DNA of 42,373 nt from assembly GCA_017450605.1 (NCBI GenBank), contig JAFSTG010000004.1:1-42373 (forward strand). The letters are read 5' to 3'. Positions 22,920-31,484 of the stretch are shown in pieces; position 1 is the first letter of the stretch, and each line of letters starts with the position of its first letter. The notes below the pieces were generated by a model. That model was not told the DNA's origin. It searched no databases and saw only the letters and a list, made by a program, of their open reading frames with translations. The translations under genes were made by a program, and so were the position numbers. The DNA comes from Paludibacteraceae bacterium (lineage in GTDB: Bacteria; Bacteroidota; Bacteroidia; Bacteroidales; Paludibacteraceae).

Positions 22920-25214
22920 ATGCATACTCGACAGCTACTGATATTATGCCTTTTAGCAGTTACGGTAACACTATCGGCACAAACCGACTACCGCGGCGAG
23001 ATTGAGGGTCTGAAGAACGAACGGCACCCCCTGCTTGTTAAAGTCGCAAAGAAAGGAGTAAGACGTTACTACTCTTTATGGGGACATGAGTTGCAAAAAA
23101 ACGACAGTATCAACGCAGCCATAGATATTTACCTGAAAGCTCTTGCCGACACTTTTCTGCTACCTGACGACAAGGCAGTACTTGCTGTAGAGTTGGCGCA
23201 TATCTACAACGACAAACTGCTCATGCATCGTCATGCCTATGAAGTGCTCAGCGCCAACACTTTCTCAGATGACTATCCGCAACGCTGGATGTGGGAAGAG
23301 AGGATGGCTGAGACCTTAACATATATGCGGCGTTACGACGAAGCGCTACGTCAACTAAACAAGGCTGTAGCCACATACTCTGCACCACCTTATCAACTAT
23401 TGGCAACTCGCGGCTATACGCACATGCAGCTTCAGCACCACACGAAAGCTGTAAATGACCTGCGAAAAGCATACGAATTATGCGACAACACTAACGACAG
23501 ATACAAGATACTGAGTAATATTGCTCTTGCACATGCTGCTGCGGGAAAGAAGCAGAAAGCACTACGTGATATAGATGCCGCCTTTCTGTTGTTTGAGCAA
23601 AGCATTGCGCCTGCACTGCACGAGCGCGACATCCTTCTGCGCAAATATGCCGAGATAGCTCTCAGCGCAGGCGACACAGCCTTGTCGGCAAAGAGATATA
23701 AAGAGTATTGGTACGGCGAGCGCGAGTATATAACAAGCCATTTCGCGGCAATGACACAGCAGCAGCGATTAGACTTCTGGGCAAACCGCAAACCGCTTGT
23801 GTCGGGTGCGTTCCGCTTGGGCAGAACAGCTGAAGGCATGCTTGCCGACTTAGCTATATTCCGTCATCAGGCAGCACTGCTTGGTGTGCACGACACCACA
23901 GAGCAAGTAATTCGCGCCAAACTCGCCGTTGACACAAGAAAAGTGAAGCAGTGTTTGCGCGAACAAGAAAAAGCCGTAGAGTTTGTAAAGTACACCGACA
24001 GAGGTCGATTCCGCTATGCCGCTTTGGTTATTTCGCCTCAGAGTAGCGATTCGGCGAGGTTTGTGCCGCTATGGACAGAACAAGAGATTTCCTCTTTCAC
24101 TATAGCCAACAAGACGCTGAGAGAAGCCATGTGTTCGCCTTCGGCATACGATAAGAACATGATTTACACATCAGAAACATTAGCCAAGAAAATTTGGGAA
24201 CCGCTAATGCCATATATCGACAACACCACAGATATATGGTTTGCACCCGACGGGATACTTAGTATGCTCGCCATCGAATATCTACCCTACGATAAGTTGA
24301 AGAACACTAATTTCCATCGGCTTTCGTCAACCGGCATGCTCGCAGAGCGGGAACTGACGGGCAAGAGCGACGAGATAAAGGCACTGCTTGTAGGCGGGTT
24401 AGATTACAACACGCTCGACACACTCGGCACAGTACAGGCACATACAAATCAGGAAGCCAGCAGATATTGGTTGGAGCGTTGCAAGAAACAAGCGTATTTC
24501 AAGAACCTGCCCGGATCGAAGCACGAGGTGGATAACATTACGCATTATATAGACCAATGGGACAGGTATTATCAAGAAAGTGAGGAGAAACTAAAGTCGG
24601 AGTTTGCAGAATACAACTTAGTTCACCTCTCGACCCACGGCTATAGTCTGATGGTGGATATTCCGCAAACAACGGTAGTCAGTCAAGACAGCATTACCAC
24701 CGACTTTTCACTTTGGGCAGCGGGATTAGCGCTTACGGGTGCGAACATAGCGACTAACTACCCTCAGCGCGACGATGCCCTGATAAGTGCGCGAGAGATT
24801 TGCGAACTTGACCTAAGAACTGTGGATTTTGTTGTTACCTCGGCTTGTCAGTCGGCACAGGGCATTGTGAGCGATGAAGGTCCGGCAGGACTGCTTCGCG
24901 GACTTAAGTTGGCAGGAGCGAAGACTATCTTAGCAACGCTTTGGCCTGTTGACGATAACGCCACTGCACTGTTCATCAACTTCTTCTATGAGGAATGGAA
25001 CAGTGGCAAGGGTAAAGACGGCACAGGTTGCAGCAAGACTGAAGCATTGAAAAAAGCACAATCGAGACTCAGGCAGGTAGGGGAAGAATATCTCCTCTAC
25101 CCTAAACACGATAACGAGAATATCAAGAAGGATAGTTATACCTCGGATGAACCAATCTACGACCTACCCTACTTCTGGGCACCGTTTATACTTGTTGACG
25201 ATTGTAAAATGTGA
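22920..25214 (+). CDS. Exported TPR-CHAT caspase-like protease
   Basis: 764 aa from ATG 22920, two bases after the previous stop. The Sec signal peptide (MHTRQLLILCLLAVTVTLSAQ) has no lipobox, so the protein is predicted periplasmic or secreted. Residues of about 60-260 hold TPR-like helices (IDIYLKALADTF, YDEALRQLNKAVATY, AVNDLRKAYELCDN). After an AMTQQQRLDFW linker motif, the CHAT domain spans about 340-764. The dyad is intact: HLSTHGY (His573) and TSACQSA (Cys643), with GLLRGLKLAGAKTILATLWPVDDNAT following. The shared RLSSTGMLAER motif supports paralogy with the other two CHAT proteins. It is the shortest of the three. Confidence 0.9.
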   Translation: MHTRQLLILCLLAVTVTLSAQTDYRGEIEGLKNERHPLLVKVAKKGVRRYYSLWGHELQKNDSINAAIDIYLKALADTFLLPDDKAVLAVELAHIYNDKLLMHRHAYEVLSANTFSDDYPQRWMWEERMAETLTYMRRYDEALRQLNKAVATYSAPPYQLLATRGYTHMQLQHHTKAVNDLRKAYELCDNTNDRYKILSNIALAHAAAGKKQKALRDIDAAFLLFEQSIAPALHERDILLRKYAEIALSAGDTALSAKRYKEYWYGEREYITSHFAAMTQQQRLDFWANRKPLVSGAFRLGRTAEGMLADLAIFRHQAALLGVHDTTEQVIRAKLAVDTRKVKQCLREQEKAVEFVKYTDRGRFRYAALVISPQSSDSARFVPLWTEQEISSFTIANKTLREAMCSPSAYDKNMIYTSETLAKKIWEPLMPYIDNTTDIWFAPDGILSMLAIEYLPYDKLKNTNFHRLSSTGMLAERELTGKSDEIKALLVGGLDYNTLDTLGTVQAHTNQEASRYWLERCKKQAYFKNLPGSKHEVDNITHYIDQWDRYYQESEEKLKSEFAEYNLVHLSTHGYSLMVDIPQTTVVSQDSITTDFSLWAAGLALTGANIATNYPQRDDALISAREICELDLRTVDFVVTSACQSAQGIVSDEGPAGLLRGLKLAGAKTILATLWPVDDNATALFINFFYEEWNSGKGKDGTGCSKTEALKKAQSRLRQVGEEYLLYPKHDNENIKKDSYTSDEPIYDLPYFWAPFILVDDCKM

Positions 25215-25245
25215 AAGGTAGAAAGGTACGCCGATTTGTTACCGC

Positions 25246-25265
25246 CGGCGGGACTTAACCCGCCG
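25246..25265. other. GC-rich 7-bp inverted repeat between CHAT genes
   Basis: CGGCGGG (25246-25252) and CCCGCCG (25259-25265) pair perfectly around ACTTAA. No T-run follows on either strand, so a simple terminator is unlikely. It could be an attenuator or an RNA processing/stability hairpin in the CHAT mRNA. Confidence 0.45.
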
Positions 25266-25280
25266 AGCAAAAACTGAGAC

Positions 25281-25366
25281 TAATACCTGATACCTGATAC
25301 ATAATACATAATACATAATACATAATACCTGATACCTGATACTAATTTCTTGATACCTGATACTAA
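25281..25366 (+). repeat. 7-base tandem repeat of CTGATAC and ATAATAC words
   Basis: After an initial TAATAC, two copies of CTGATAC are followed by four exact copies of ATAATAC, two of CTGATAC, and, after a short break, another TGATAC-CTGATAC. The symmetric 2-4-2 order is notable. The tract ends just before ATG 25370 of the third CHAT gene, so it forms that gene's immediate leader. Confidence 0.92.
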
Positions 25367-25369
25367 AAA

Positions 25370-28312
25370 ATGAAAAGAGTTGTAATAATATTATTTCTAT
25401 TTTGCTGTCTGCTAAAAGGCAATGCAAATGCACAAGGTAATGCCTCTCAAAATGGTAATGCATATAATTATTGGAATCAGGAGTATTTCTACGACCTGAA
25501 AACAAGAGTAATGAATGCCGACAAGCATGACCTTACGGCGCTTACAGCGTTGGAAAAAGAAATCGAGTCGTTCTTCCACGAATTAGAGGAGGGGTCAAAC
25601 ATTCAGCAACTATATGCCTATCCATACTCATTAGTAGAGTTGTACATATCAGGTATTTTACTTAAAGAGCATAAGTTTGAGGAGGCGGAACAGCACGCAT
25701 TGCTTGCTGTATCGCTAACGGATGGTTACCAGACGGCGAAGACACTTGCTTACAAAAGACTCGCCATGACTTATTCATACCAAGCGATGGCAGATGAGAA
25801 TATCAACGACTATACAAAAGCCATTGAACATTCGCTTTTATCAATTAAATATTCAGATATTGCAGGCGACAAGAACAGTTCGTTGAAACAGTATATTCAT
25901 TTAGGAAGACAATATGCTGCTATCGGAAACTTGAATGATGCAGAAGGGAGTTTGAGAAAGGCGGAAACAATAAACCAAAGCAATACAGGCGACGAAAAGA
26001 AACTATTCGAGGCTGAGATTTGCTATGAGCGAGCAGAAATAAGCCGTAAGAACAATGATTACAAATCGGCTATCGCATGGTTAGAAACATGCTACGACAA
26101 CTACACACAGATAGATGCTGTTGCCATTGATACAAAACGAGCCAATGTGTGTAAGACTATTTCGAATATGTATCGAAACGATTTGCATAACGAGCAGAAG
26201 GCATTGCTATGGGAAGCTCGTGCAGAAGAGAACTATCAGAAAGAAAAGCTATCGGATAACTTACCTAAGAAAGATAGCAATTTCGACAGGTTTCTCGACA
26301 TCAAAGAAAAGTACTTTGAGATAGTGAAGATTAACAACAAAGGCGATCATAGACGTGCCATAGAACTTTACTCTGAGGTTATCAACAATCATCTGGAAGG
26401 GAAAGAGATAATACCTGAGTCGATACTTGCCGACTACTATAGTTCGCGGGCAAGAAGCTATATACGAATAAAGAATTTCGAAAACGCCCGCAACGACATG
26501 CTGCAAGCCATTCAATTGTTAAGCAGCGACAGGTCGGAGCAAAAAAGTCTTATTGACTGCTATACATTGCTAAGCAACATTTATTATCAGTTAGGAGATA
26601 TACCGGATGCTGTTGAAGCTTCGAAAAAGTCGCTAATAATTGCGCAGCAGACACTGCCTGCCTACAGCGAAGAATTAAAAGATTGTTACTCTCACCTTGC
26701 CAACATTGAAGCTTTTAACGGGGACTTTGAACAGGCGAAAGAGAATCTTATGAAAGCTACTGACATAACCGTAAAAACCGTAAAAAACAACTTCTCATAC
26801 CTTACCGGCCAGGAACGCGAGCAATATTGGAAAGTGCTACAGAAAGATGTGGTCAACTCTCAACCGTTCTTGCTTATGCTCGGGGAAGATAATTCGATAT
26901 ACTCTGACGCGCTATACGATATGCAACTTATGTCGAAAGGTATTTTGCTGCAGTCGGAAATAGGAGTTTTATCTGCCGTTAACAAATCGCCGGAGCTGCA
27001 ACGCCTTTACCGCGCTATTTCAGACTTACGACATCAGGCTTCGAGTGTTGACAGCAAAGACAGCACCGAAATGATACTTCAAAGAGCAGAAAAGTTAGAG
27101 CGGGAACTTACGGAAAAGAGCAGCGAGATTGACGATTTTCTGAGTTTTATGAATATAAAAAGTAATGATATAAAGCAGCATTTAAGCAAGAATAATGTTG
27201 CTATCGAATTTGCAACATTTAAATACAGAAAAGACTCGCTGATAACAGCGGCATATATTATTAAACCTCAATGGAGACATGTACGTGTGCTGAAACTATT
27301 CGACCAAACGCAGTTTGACAGGATTAGCAGTGCCGACTTTTATAAAACGCCACAATTATATGAACTCGTCTGGAAACCTATATTAGACCTTATAGGCACA
27401 ACCGACACCATCTTTTTTGCTCCGTCGGGCAGTCTGTTTAACACTGCTATTGAGTATGTGCCGGACAATAATAACAAAATTATAAATGATAGGATTCCGA
27501 TATTCAGACTATCATCAACCCGACAGTTAGTTGCCAAGAGAAAACCGGCAGACAATAAAAATGCTGTTTTGTATGGAGGTTTGCTATACGACATGTCAGC
27601 CGATTCAATATCTTCAGCTGTTTCACGACATCGAGGAGTAATTTCTACGATAGATAGTAGCAATCAACTTGTTATAGACAGAGGGGTGACAGAAATTGAC
27701 TATCTGCCTGGAACACTTAAAGAGGTGGAAGAGATAGCAAGTTATCTGCCAAGTGCCCGGCTATACACACTTATGGAAGGAGTGGAAGAGACATTCAAGC
27801 AGCTTTCAGGCAAGTCGCCGGCCATTATTCACATAGCAACTCACGGATTCACACAACAGGTACCCGAACAGGCACAGCAAAGTCTGAACGGAGCGTTAGA
27901 CTACTGCGGGTTGCTAATGTCGGGTTCGCAGTTGGCTTGGTTCAAACAGCCGCTGCCCGACAATGTTGAGGACGGAATACTTACGGCGAAGGAAATAGCC
28001 GCAATTGACTTGACAGGATGCCAAATTGCTATTCTCTCGGCTTGTCAGACAGGTAAAGGATTGATAACTTCAGATGGCGTGGCAGGACTGCAACGAGGAT
28101 TCAAGCAGGCCGGAGTGAAAACTCTTATTGTAAGTCTATGGGATGTAAACGACGATGCCACTCAGCTACTGATGACAGAGTTATATAAACTACTTGAAGA
28201 GAAAGGATACGGACTGCACGAAGCCTTCCGCCTCGCACAACTATCGGTTCGGCGCCTACACCCCGAGCCGCAATACTGGGCAGGATTCATTCTCCTTGAT
28301 GCCATTAACTGA
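25370..28312 (+). CDS. Exported TPR-CHAT caspase-like protease
   Basis: 980 aa from ATG 25370. The signal peptide MKRVVIILFLFCCLLKGNANAQ has no convincing lipobox at the cut site. Residues of about 60-460 have at least six TPR-like helical pairs (FEEAEQHALLAVSLTD, YTKAIEHSLLSIKYSD, LNDAEGSLRKAETINQ, FENARNDMLQAIQLL, IPDAVEASKKSLIIAQ). An FSYLTGQEREQYWKV linker and a helical spacer lead to the CHAT domain at about 620-980, with HIATHGF (His825) and LSACQTG (Cys892), followed by GVAGLQRGFKQAGVKTLIVSLWDV. The catalytic dyad is intact. The gene is separated from the second CHAT gene by a 155-base gap full of repeats, so it may be expressed separately. Confidence 0.9.
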   Translation: MKRVVIILFLFCCLLKGNANAQGNASQNGNAYNYWNQEYFYDLKTRVMNADKHDLTALTALEKEIESFFHELEEGSNIQQLYAYPYSLVELYISGILLKEHKFEEAEQHALLAVSLTDGYQTAKTLAYKRLAMTYSYQAMADENINDYTKAIEHSLLSIKYSDIAGDKNSSLKQYIHLGRQYAAIGNLNDAEGSLRKAETINQSNTGDEKKLFEAEICYERAEISRKNNDYKSAIAWLETCYDNYTQIDAVAIDTKRANVCKTISNMYRNDLHNEQKALLWEARAEENYQKEKLSDNLPKKDSNFDRFLDIKEKYFEIVKINNKGDHRRAIELYSEVINNHLEGKEIIPESILADYYSSRARSYIRIKNFENARNDMLQAIQLLSSDRSEQKSLIDCYTLLSNIYYQLGDIPDAVEASKKSLIIAQQTLPAYSEELKDCYSHLANIEAFNGDFEQAKENLMKATDITVKTVKNNFSYLTGQEREQYWKVLQKDVVNSQPFLLMLGEDNSIYSDALYDMQLMSKGILLQSEIGVLSAVNKSPELQRLYRAISDLRHQASSVDSKDSTEMILQRAEKLERELTEKSSEIDDFLSFMNIKSNDIKQHLSKNNVAIEFATFKYRKDSLITAAYIIKPQWRHVRVLKLFDQTQFDRISSADFYKTPQLYELVWKPILDLIGTTDTIFFAPSGSLFNTAIEYVPDNNNKIINDRIPIFRLSSTRQLVAKRKPADNKNAVLYGGLLYDMSADSISSAVSRHRGVISTIDSSNQLVIDRGVTEIDYLPGTLKEVEEIASYLPSARLYTLMEGVEETFKQLSGKSPAIIHIATHGFTQQVPEQAQQSLNGALDYCGLLMSGSQLAWFKQPLPDNVEDGILTAKEIAAIDLTGCQIAILSACQTGKGLITSDGVAGLQRGFKQAGVKTLIVSLWDVNDDATQLLMTELYKLLEEKGYGLHEAFRLAQLSVRRLHPEPQYWAGFILLDAIN

Positions 28313-28372
28313 GATTAGCACAAATAAAAACAACTAACTTGTCAATAATTAAAACCGTTTACTCATATCGCT

Positions 28373-29170
28373 ATGAAAGCAATGATTTTTGCAGCAGGAT
28401 TAGGAACCAGACTGCGACCTTTTACTGATAGCATGCCTAAAGCACTTCTGCCACTCAACGGACATACCCTGCTTGAGTGGCAAATACAGAAACTAAAAAA
28501 TGCAGGAATTACGGATATTGTGGTTAATGTTCATCATTTTGCCGATAAGATAATAGAATATCTGCAAGAGAACCACAATTTCGGATGTAACATACTCATA
28601 TCCGACGAACGAGACCGCCTGCTTGACACCGGAGGAGGCTTGCTAAAAGCCAAACAACTGCTACTCGACGGCGACAATAATTCGCCTATTCTTGCCTGCA
28701 ATGTTGATATACTGTCGAATATCAATATTGCAAGACTATGTGAGGCACATCGGAGCGATTCGCTTGCCACATTGGTTGTTTCTGAGAGAAAAACTCAGCG
28801 ATATCTGCTCTTCAACAGTGAAAACAGAATGATTGGCTGGACAAATATCGCCACCGGCGAAATGAGACCTGCAAGTTTGGCGGAGGATATAAGTAAAATG
28901 CACAACTTAGCCGACTCTGATTTGCAAAAATTAGCTTTTTCCGGAATGCAGATTCTCTCACAGGATATTTTCGAGCATGCTGATACGGTATTAAAAGAAA
29001 AAGGCGATAAGTTTTCACTTATCGACCTCTATCTATCGGTTTGCCGCTCGCATATCGTTCGCGCATACGTTCCGACGAACTACTGCATGTTGGATGTAGG
29101 CAAAACCGACCAACTCGCCCAAGCCGAACTCTTCGTTAGGGCACTATCATCTGCAGGGCTGAGGGGATGA
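28373..29170 (+). CDS. MurU-like sugar-1-phosphate nucleotidyltransferase
   Basis: 265 aa from ATG 28373. The N-terminal GT-A-type fold starts with FAAGLGTRLRPFTDSMPKALLPLNG, the nucleotide-binding signature of NTP transferases, followed by DIVVNVHHFADKI, DERDRLLDTGGGLLKA and the metal-site NVD (CNVDILSN). This layout and length match MurU (uridylyltransferase for MurNAc-1-phosphate) and related enzymes. With the AmgK-like kinase it would form the anabolic peptidoglycan-recycling branch to UDP-MurNAc. The two genes are normally neighbours; here the CHAT genes lie between them. It is convergent with, and overlaps by 35 bases, the lipid-kinase gene. The exact substrate is inferred. Confidence 0.82.
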   Translation: MKAMIFAAGLGTRLRPFTDSMPKALLPLNGHTLLEWQIQKLKNAGITDIVVNVHHFADKIIEYLQENHNFGCNILISDERDRLLDTGGGLLKAKQLLLDGDNNSPILACNVDILSNINIARLCEAHRSDSLATLVVSERKTQRYLLFNSENRMIGWTNIATGEMRPASLAEDISKMHNLADSDLQKLAFSGMQILSQDIFEHADTVLKEKGDKFSLIDLYLSVCRSHIVRAYVPTNYCMLDVGKTDQLAQAELFVRALSSAGLRG

Positions 29171-30065
29171 GTTCGATGACGTATGGTCCGCAGGCATGCA
29201 CCAAGATACCATCTTTCTCGAACACGGTATAGCGTGTGGTTTTCAACTCGAGTCGTTTGGCAGTGAAGTTTCGAACGAAACTAACCTCACTGAGACGGCC
29301 GTTGAAAAGTTTTGGCAATGCCTCCATCACTCCGCTCCATGTTATCTTCGAGACGAACATCGCATGAAAAATACCGTCGCGCGGGTCGGCTTTAGGGTTC
29401 TGGCGAATACCTCCACCCGAGAACGGTCCGTTGCCTATATTCATGGTAAACATCGGGTCGCCGATATACAAACCTTCGTCGGTTGTGATATTCATTGGAA
29501 CAGACTTATGTGTGAATAGTGCTATCAGCAATCCGAAGAAATAGTTAAGTCCGTGACTTCCGACATAACTTTTCATCTTCACAGCATTAACGCATGTCTT
29601 AGCATCGATGCCCAATCCTATAGAGTTTATAAAATAATGACGCTCTTCCTGAGCATTACGCCAAAGTTTGAGACACCCCACATCTATTGCCTCGCGATGA
29701 CCGCTATTGAAGAATATGTCGAGCGAACGTTTGTAGTCGCGGTCGAGATTCCAGAAACGTCCCCAGTCGTTACCGGTACCTCGCGGCATGAGTCCGAACG
29801 TGACTTTGCGACGTTGCTCATCGGAAATATCAGCATGCATTATTCCATCTATTGTCTCCGACAAGGTACCGTCGCCCCCGAGAACAAGTAGTTCATCGTA
29901 GCCTTTCTCTACCAATTCGCGCGCCAATTCGGTGGCATGTCCTGCATACTTGGTTACACGATAAGCGAACGACTGATGCCGCTTCAAAAGCAAGCGATAC
30001 AGATAGAGTCGCTGACGCCTATATGCCCGCTTACCTGATTTCGGATTTATTATAATGGCTAACAT
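29136..30065 (-). CDS. Diacylglycerol kinase-type (YegS/BmrU/DagK) lipid kinase
   Basis: 309 aa from ATG 30065. The N-terminal DAGK catalytic domain has the NPKSGKR start motif, LVLGGDGTLSETIDGI (Gly-Gly-Asp-Gly nucleotide site) and MPRGTGNDWGR. The C-terminal beta domain has NIGNGPFSGGGIRQNPKADPRDG, where Asp residues bind metal in DgkB. It phosphorylates diacylglycerol or a related lipid at the inner leaflet, returning it to phospholipid or capnine-type lipid synthesis. Its last 35 bases overlap the 3' end of the convergent MurU-like gene. Confidence 0.88.
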   Translation of the reverse strand: MLAIIINPKSGKRAYRRQRLYLYRLLLKRHQSFAYRVTKYAGHATELARELVEKGYDELLVLGGDGTLSETIDGIMHADISDEQRRKVTFGLMPRGTGNDWGRFWNLDRDYKRSLDIFFNSGHREAIDVGCLKLWRNAQEERHYFINSIGLGIDAKTCVNAVKMKSYVGSHGLNYFFGLLIALFTHKSVPMNITTDEGLYIGDPMFTMNIGNGPFSGGGIRQNPKADPRDGIFHAMFVSKITWSGVMEALPKLFNGRLSEVSFVRNFTAKRLELKTTRYTVFEKDGILVHACGPYVIELIPSALQMIVP

Positions 30066-30129
30066 GGTCAGAAAATTTAAAAGGTCATGAACATGGTCGA
30101 ACTTGCTTAAGATGCCTGAACATGGTCAT

Positions 30130-30168
30130 TAAAAAAATAAAAAGTGGCGATAGTCATACTACCGCCAC
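30130..30168 (-). terminator. Terminator of the rpmB-rpmG-DUF4295 operon
   Basis: Minus strand: GTGGCGGTAG pairs with CTATCGCCAC (stem 30144-30168, one mismatch), followed by a T-rich tail (30130-30143). It begins 18 bases after the DUF4295 stop. Upstream at 30061-30127 there are three AACATGGTC words, another intergenic word repeat. Confidence 0.75.
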
Positions 30169-30185
30169 AATATATACGCACTCAA

Positions 30186-30341
30186 TTAGTGAGCGAAATA
30201 TGCTTTTACGTCGTCATTAAGAACTATTTCTTCCTGAAAAACGTAAGCTCCTGTTTTCGGACTTTTCACCATTTTGATTACTTTTGAATGATTACGTCCT
30301 GAAGTACCTGTTTGCAGAGTTGCAACCGCTTTCTTTGCCAT
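30186..30341 (-). CDS. DUF4295 small ribosomal-operon protein
   Basis: 51 aa, ATG 30341 to TAA 30186-30188. It starts MAKKAVATLQTGTSGRNHSK and ends NDDVKAYFAH. This basic small protein of Bacteroidota is typically encoded directly after rpmB and rpmG, as here (22-base gap after rpmG). Its size, charge and constant position suggest a ribosome-associated role, but no experimental function is known to me. Confidence 0.88.
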   Translation of the reverse strand: MAKKAVATLQTGTSGRNHSKVIKMVKSPKTGAYVFQEEIVLNDDVKAYFAH

Positions 30342-30363
30342 AGTTTAAATCATCAAAATTGTT

Positions 30364-30552
30364 TTACTTAATTTCCTTGTGAATAGTATAACGTTTCAAA
30401 ATGGGGTTATACTTCTTGAGTTCCAAACGGTCAGGGGTATTCTTACGGTTCTTAGTCGTAATGTAGCGCGATGTTCCGGGCATGCCGCTGGCCTTGTGTT
30501 CCGTACATTCCAAGATAACTTGTACGCGGGCTTCTTTTGTTTTCTTTGCCAT
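30364..30552 (-). CDS. rpmG: Large ribosomal subunit protein bL33
   Basis: 62 aa from ATG 30552. It begins [16 protein letters not shown] and has the bL33 core [25 protein letters not shown]. Only one Cys of the zinc-ribbon set is present (ILECTE), so it is a Cys-poor, zinc-independent type. It lies 18 bases after rpmB in the same operon. It is part of the 50S subunit near the E site. Confidence 0.95.
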   Translation of the reverse strand: MAKKTKEARVQVILECTEHKASGMPGTSRYITTKNRKNTPDRLELKKYNPILKRYTIHKEIK

Positions 30553-30570
30553 ACTGTTGTCCTCCTAATT

Positions 30571-30810
30571 TTAATTGTATAAATACCCTTTCTCGGCAGC
30601 CTGCTTGAGAGCAGCGTCAAGACCGATTTTGTTAATAGTACGCAGACCAGCTGCACTCACGTTCAGACTGATCCAGCAATCCTGTTCTACCCAGTAGAAC
30701 TTCTTGTGGAAGAGGTTCACATCAAACGTCCTCTTTGTGTGACGTTTTGAGTGAGACACATTGCATCCACCCATGGCTTTCTTGCCGGTAATTTGACAAA
30801 TCTTTGACAT
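30571..30810 (-). CDS. rpmB: Large ribosomal subunit protein bL28
   Basis: 79 aa from ATG 30810. It has the bL28 signature [27 protein letters not shown], then [20 protein letters not shown]. It is first in the rpmB-rpmG-DUF4295 operon. The predicted promoter is far upstream (31079-31109), giving a leader of about 260 bases, unusually long for this window and compatible with leader-mediated control of r-protein synthesis. Confidence 0.95.
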   Translation of the reverse strand: MSKICQITGKKAMGGCNVSHSKRHTKRTFDVNLFHKKFYWVEQDCWISLNVSAAGLRTINKIGLDAALKQAAEKGYLYN

Positions 30811-31072
30811 TTTATTATAATTTTAGTTAATTTTCTAAATTCAGTTGCGCATTACTCACTACTCTACTCTCTTTTCCACGAATTAAATTCCTTACTACAT
30901 GAGTTATTGCGTTTCATAAAATCCCGCTTACAACAACAAAATATTCTTTATGCGCAACATTATAAACCGAACAACCAGCAAAGCCGATTATCGGTTCAAC
31001 ACACTCCAACCCACTGATTCCACGCAACTTAGCAACACACTTCAATCCTCAAGAATCCACTCTGAGCCAAAT
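30811..31072 (-). promoter_or_regulatory. Long rpmB mRNA leader with alternative hairpins
   Basis: The leader between the promoter and ATG 30810 contains CCGATTATCGG (30984-30994), a short dyad. It also has AACCGA (30965-30970), which can pair with TCGGTT (30991-30996), so the two pairings exclude each other. Such competition is typical of r-protein leader control but is short and unproven here. Confidence 0.3.
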
Positions 31073-31078
31073 TGCCTG

Positions 31079-31109
31079 CAAAAGTACTACATTTTTTTTA
31101 ACCTTGCAA
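31079..31109 (-). promoter_or_regulatory. Sigma-A promoter of the rpmB operon
   Basis: Minus strand: TTG (31107-31109), 20-base spacer, TACTTTTG (31079-31086). It is a consensus match and the only good one between rpmB and groES on this strand. Confidence 0.65.
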
Positions 31110-31267
31110 GTATTTTTTGTTTTTTTAAGATTTTTTTATAAAACTGAAGTTTCCTTTAATTCATAATGTTGATACAAGATATATTTATGGTTGAATTATT
31201 TTACTCAGCTATCTAACAGATTGATTATCTAAAGCAAAAAAGTTTTTTTTAGTTAATTTCCACAATT

Positions 31268-31350
31268 TTAAAAAATCAACATAATTGATTGTATCACAAC
31301 AAGTTGATAAGACTTCACTCCTGTCACCTTCCTGTCATGTTCCTGTCAAG
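31268..31350. repeat. Dispersed intergenic element, copy 2
   Basis: TTTAAAAAATCAACATAA, then CACAACAAGTTGATAAGACTT, leads into three 11-base units CTCCTGTCACC, TTCCTGTCATG, TTCCTGTCAAG (31318-31350). Both the left part and the array match the copy at 12967-13070 in order and orientation. Confidence 0.8.
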
Positions 31351-31443
31351 AACGAGTAATGACACTATTTCATTGGCAATTAATTATCCGAAGCGGAAAT
31401 ATTATTTTGTATATAGAGTAATAGTGCGGAGAAGGGCGGAGTC

Positions 31444-31484
31444 TGCCAAAATGTCATTTTTGATATGACAAGTGGCGTTTGGCA
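31444..31484 (+). promoter_or_regulatory. Nested dyad upstream of groES, candidate heat-shock operator
   Basis: The outer arms TGCCAAA (31444-31450) and TTTGGCA (31478-31484) are perfect complements, as are the inner arms TGTCAT (31452-31457) and ATGACA (31465-31470). Further TTTGGCA (31490-31495) and GTGCCA (31505-31510) words follow. TTTGGCATAAAATTTGGCA also resembles a -24/-12 (sigma-54-type) promoter but with one extra base. It lies about 95 bases before ATG 31580. It probably binds a stress regulator; the identity is unknown. Confidence 0.5.

Noticed and set aside
25239-25505. 88-codon minus-strand frame across the 7-base repeats
   Set aside because: Its product is the repeat translated (IRYQ and MYYVLC words) and it runs antisense to the third CHAT gene's start.
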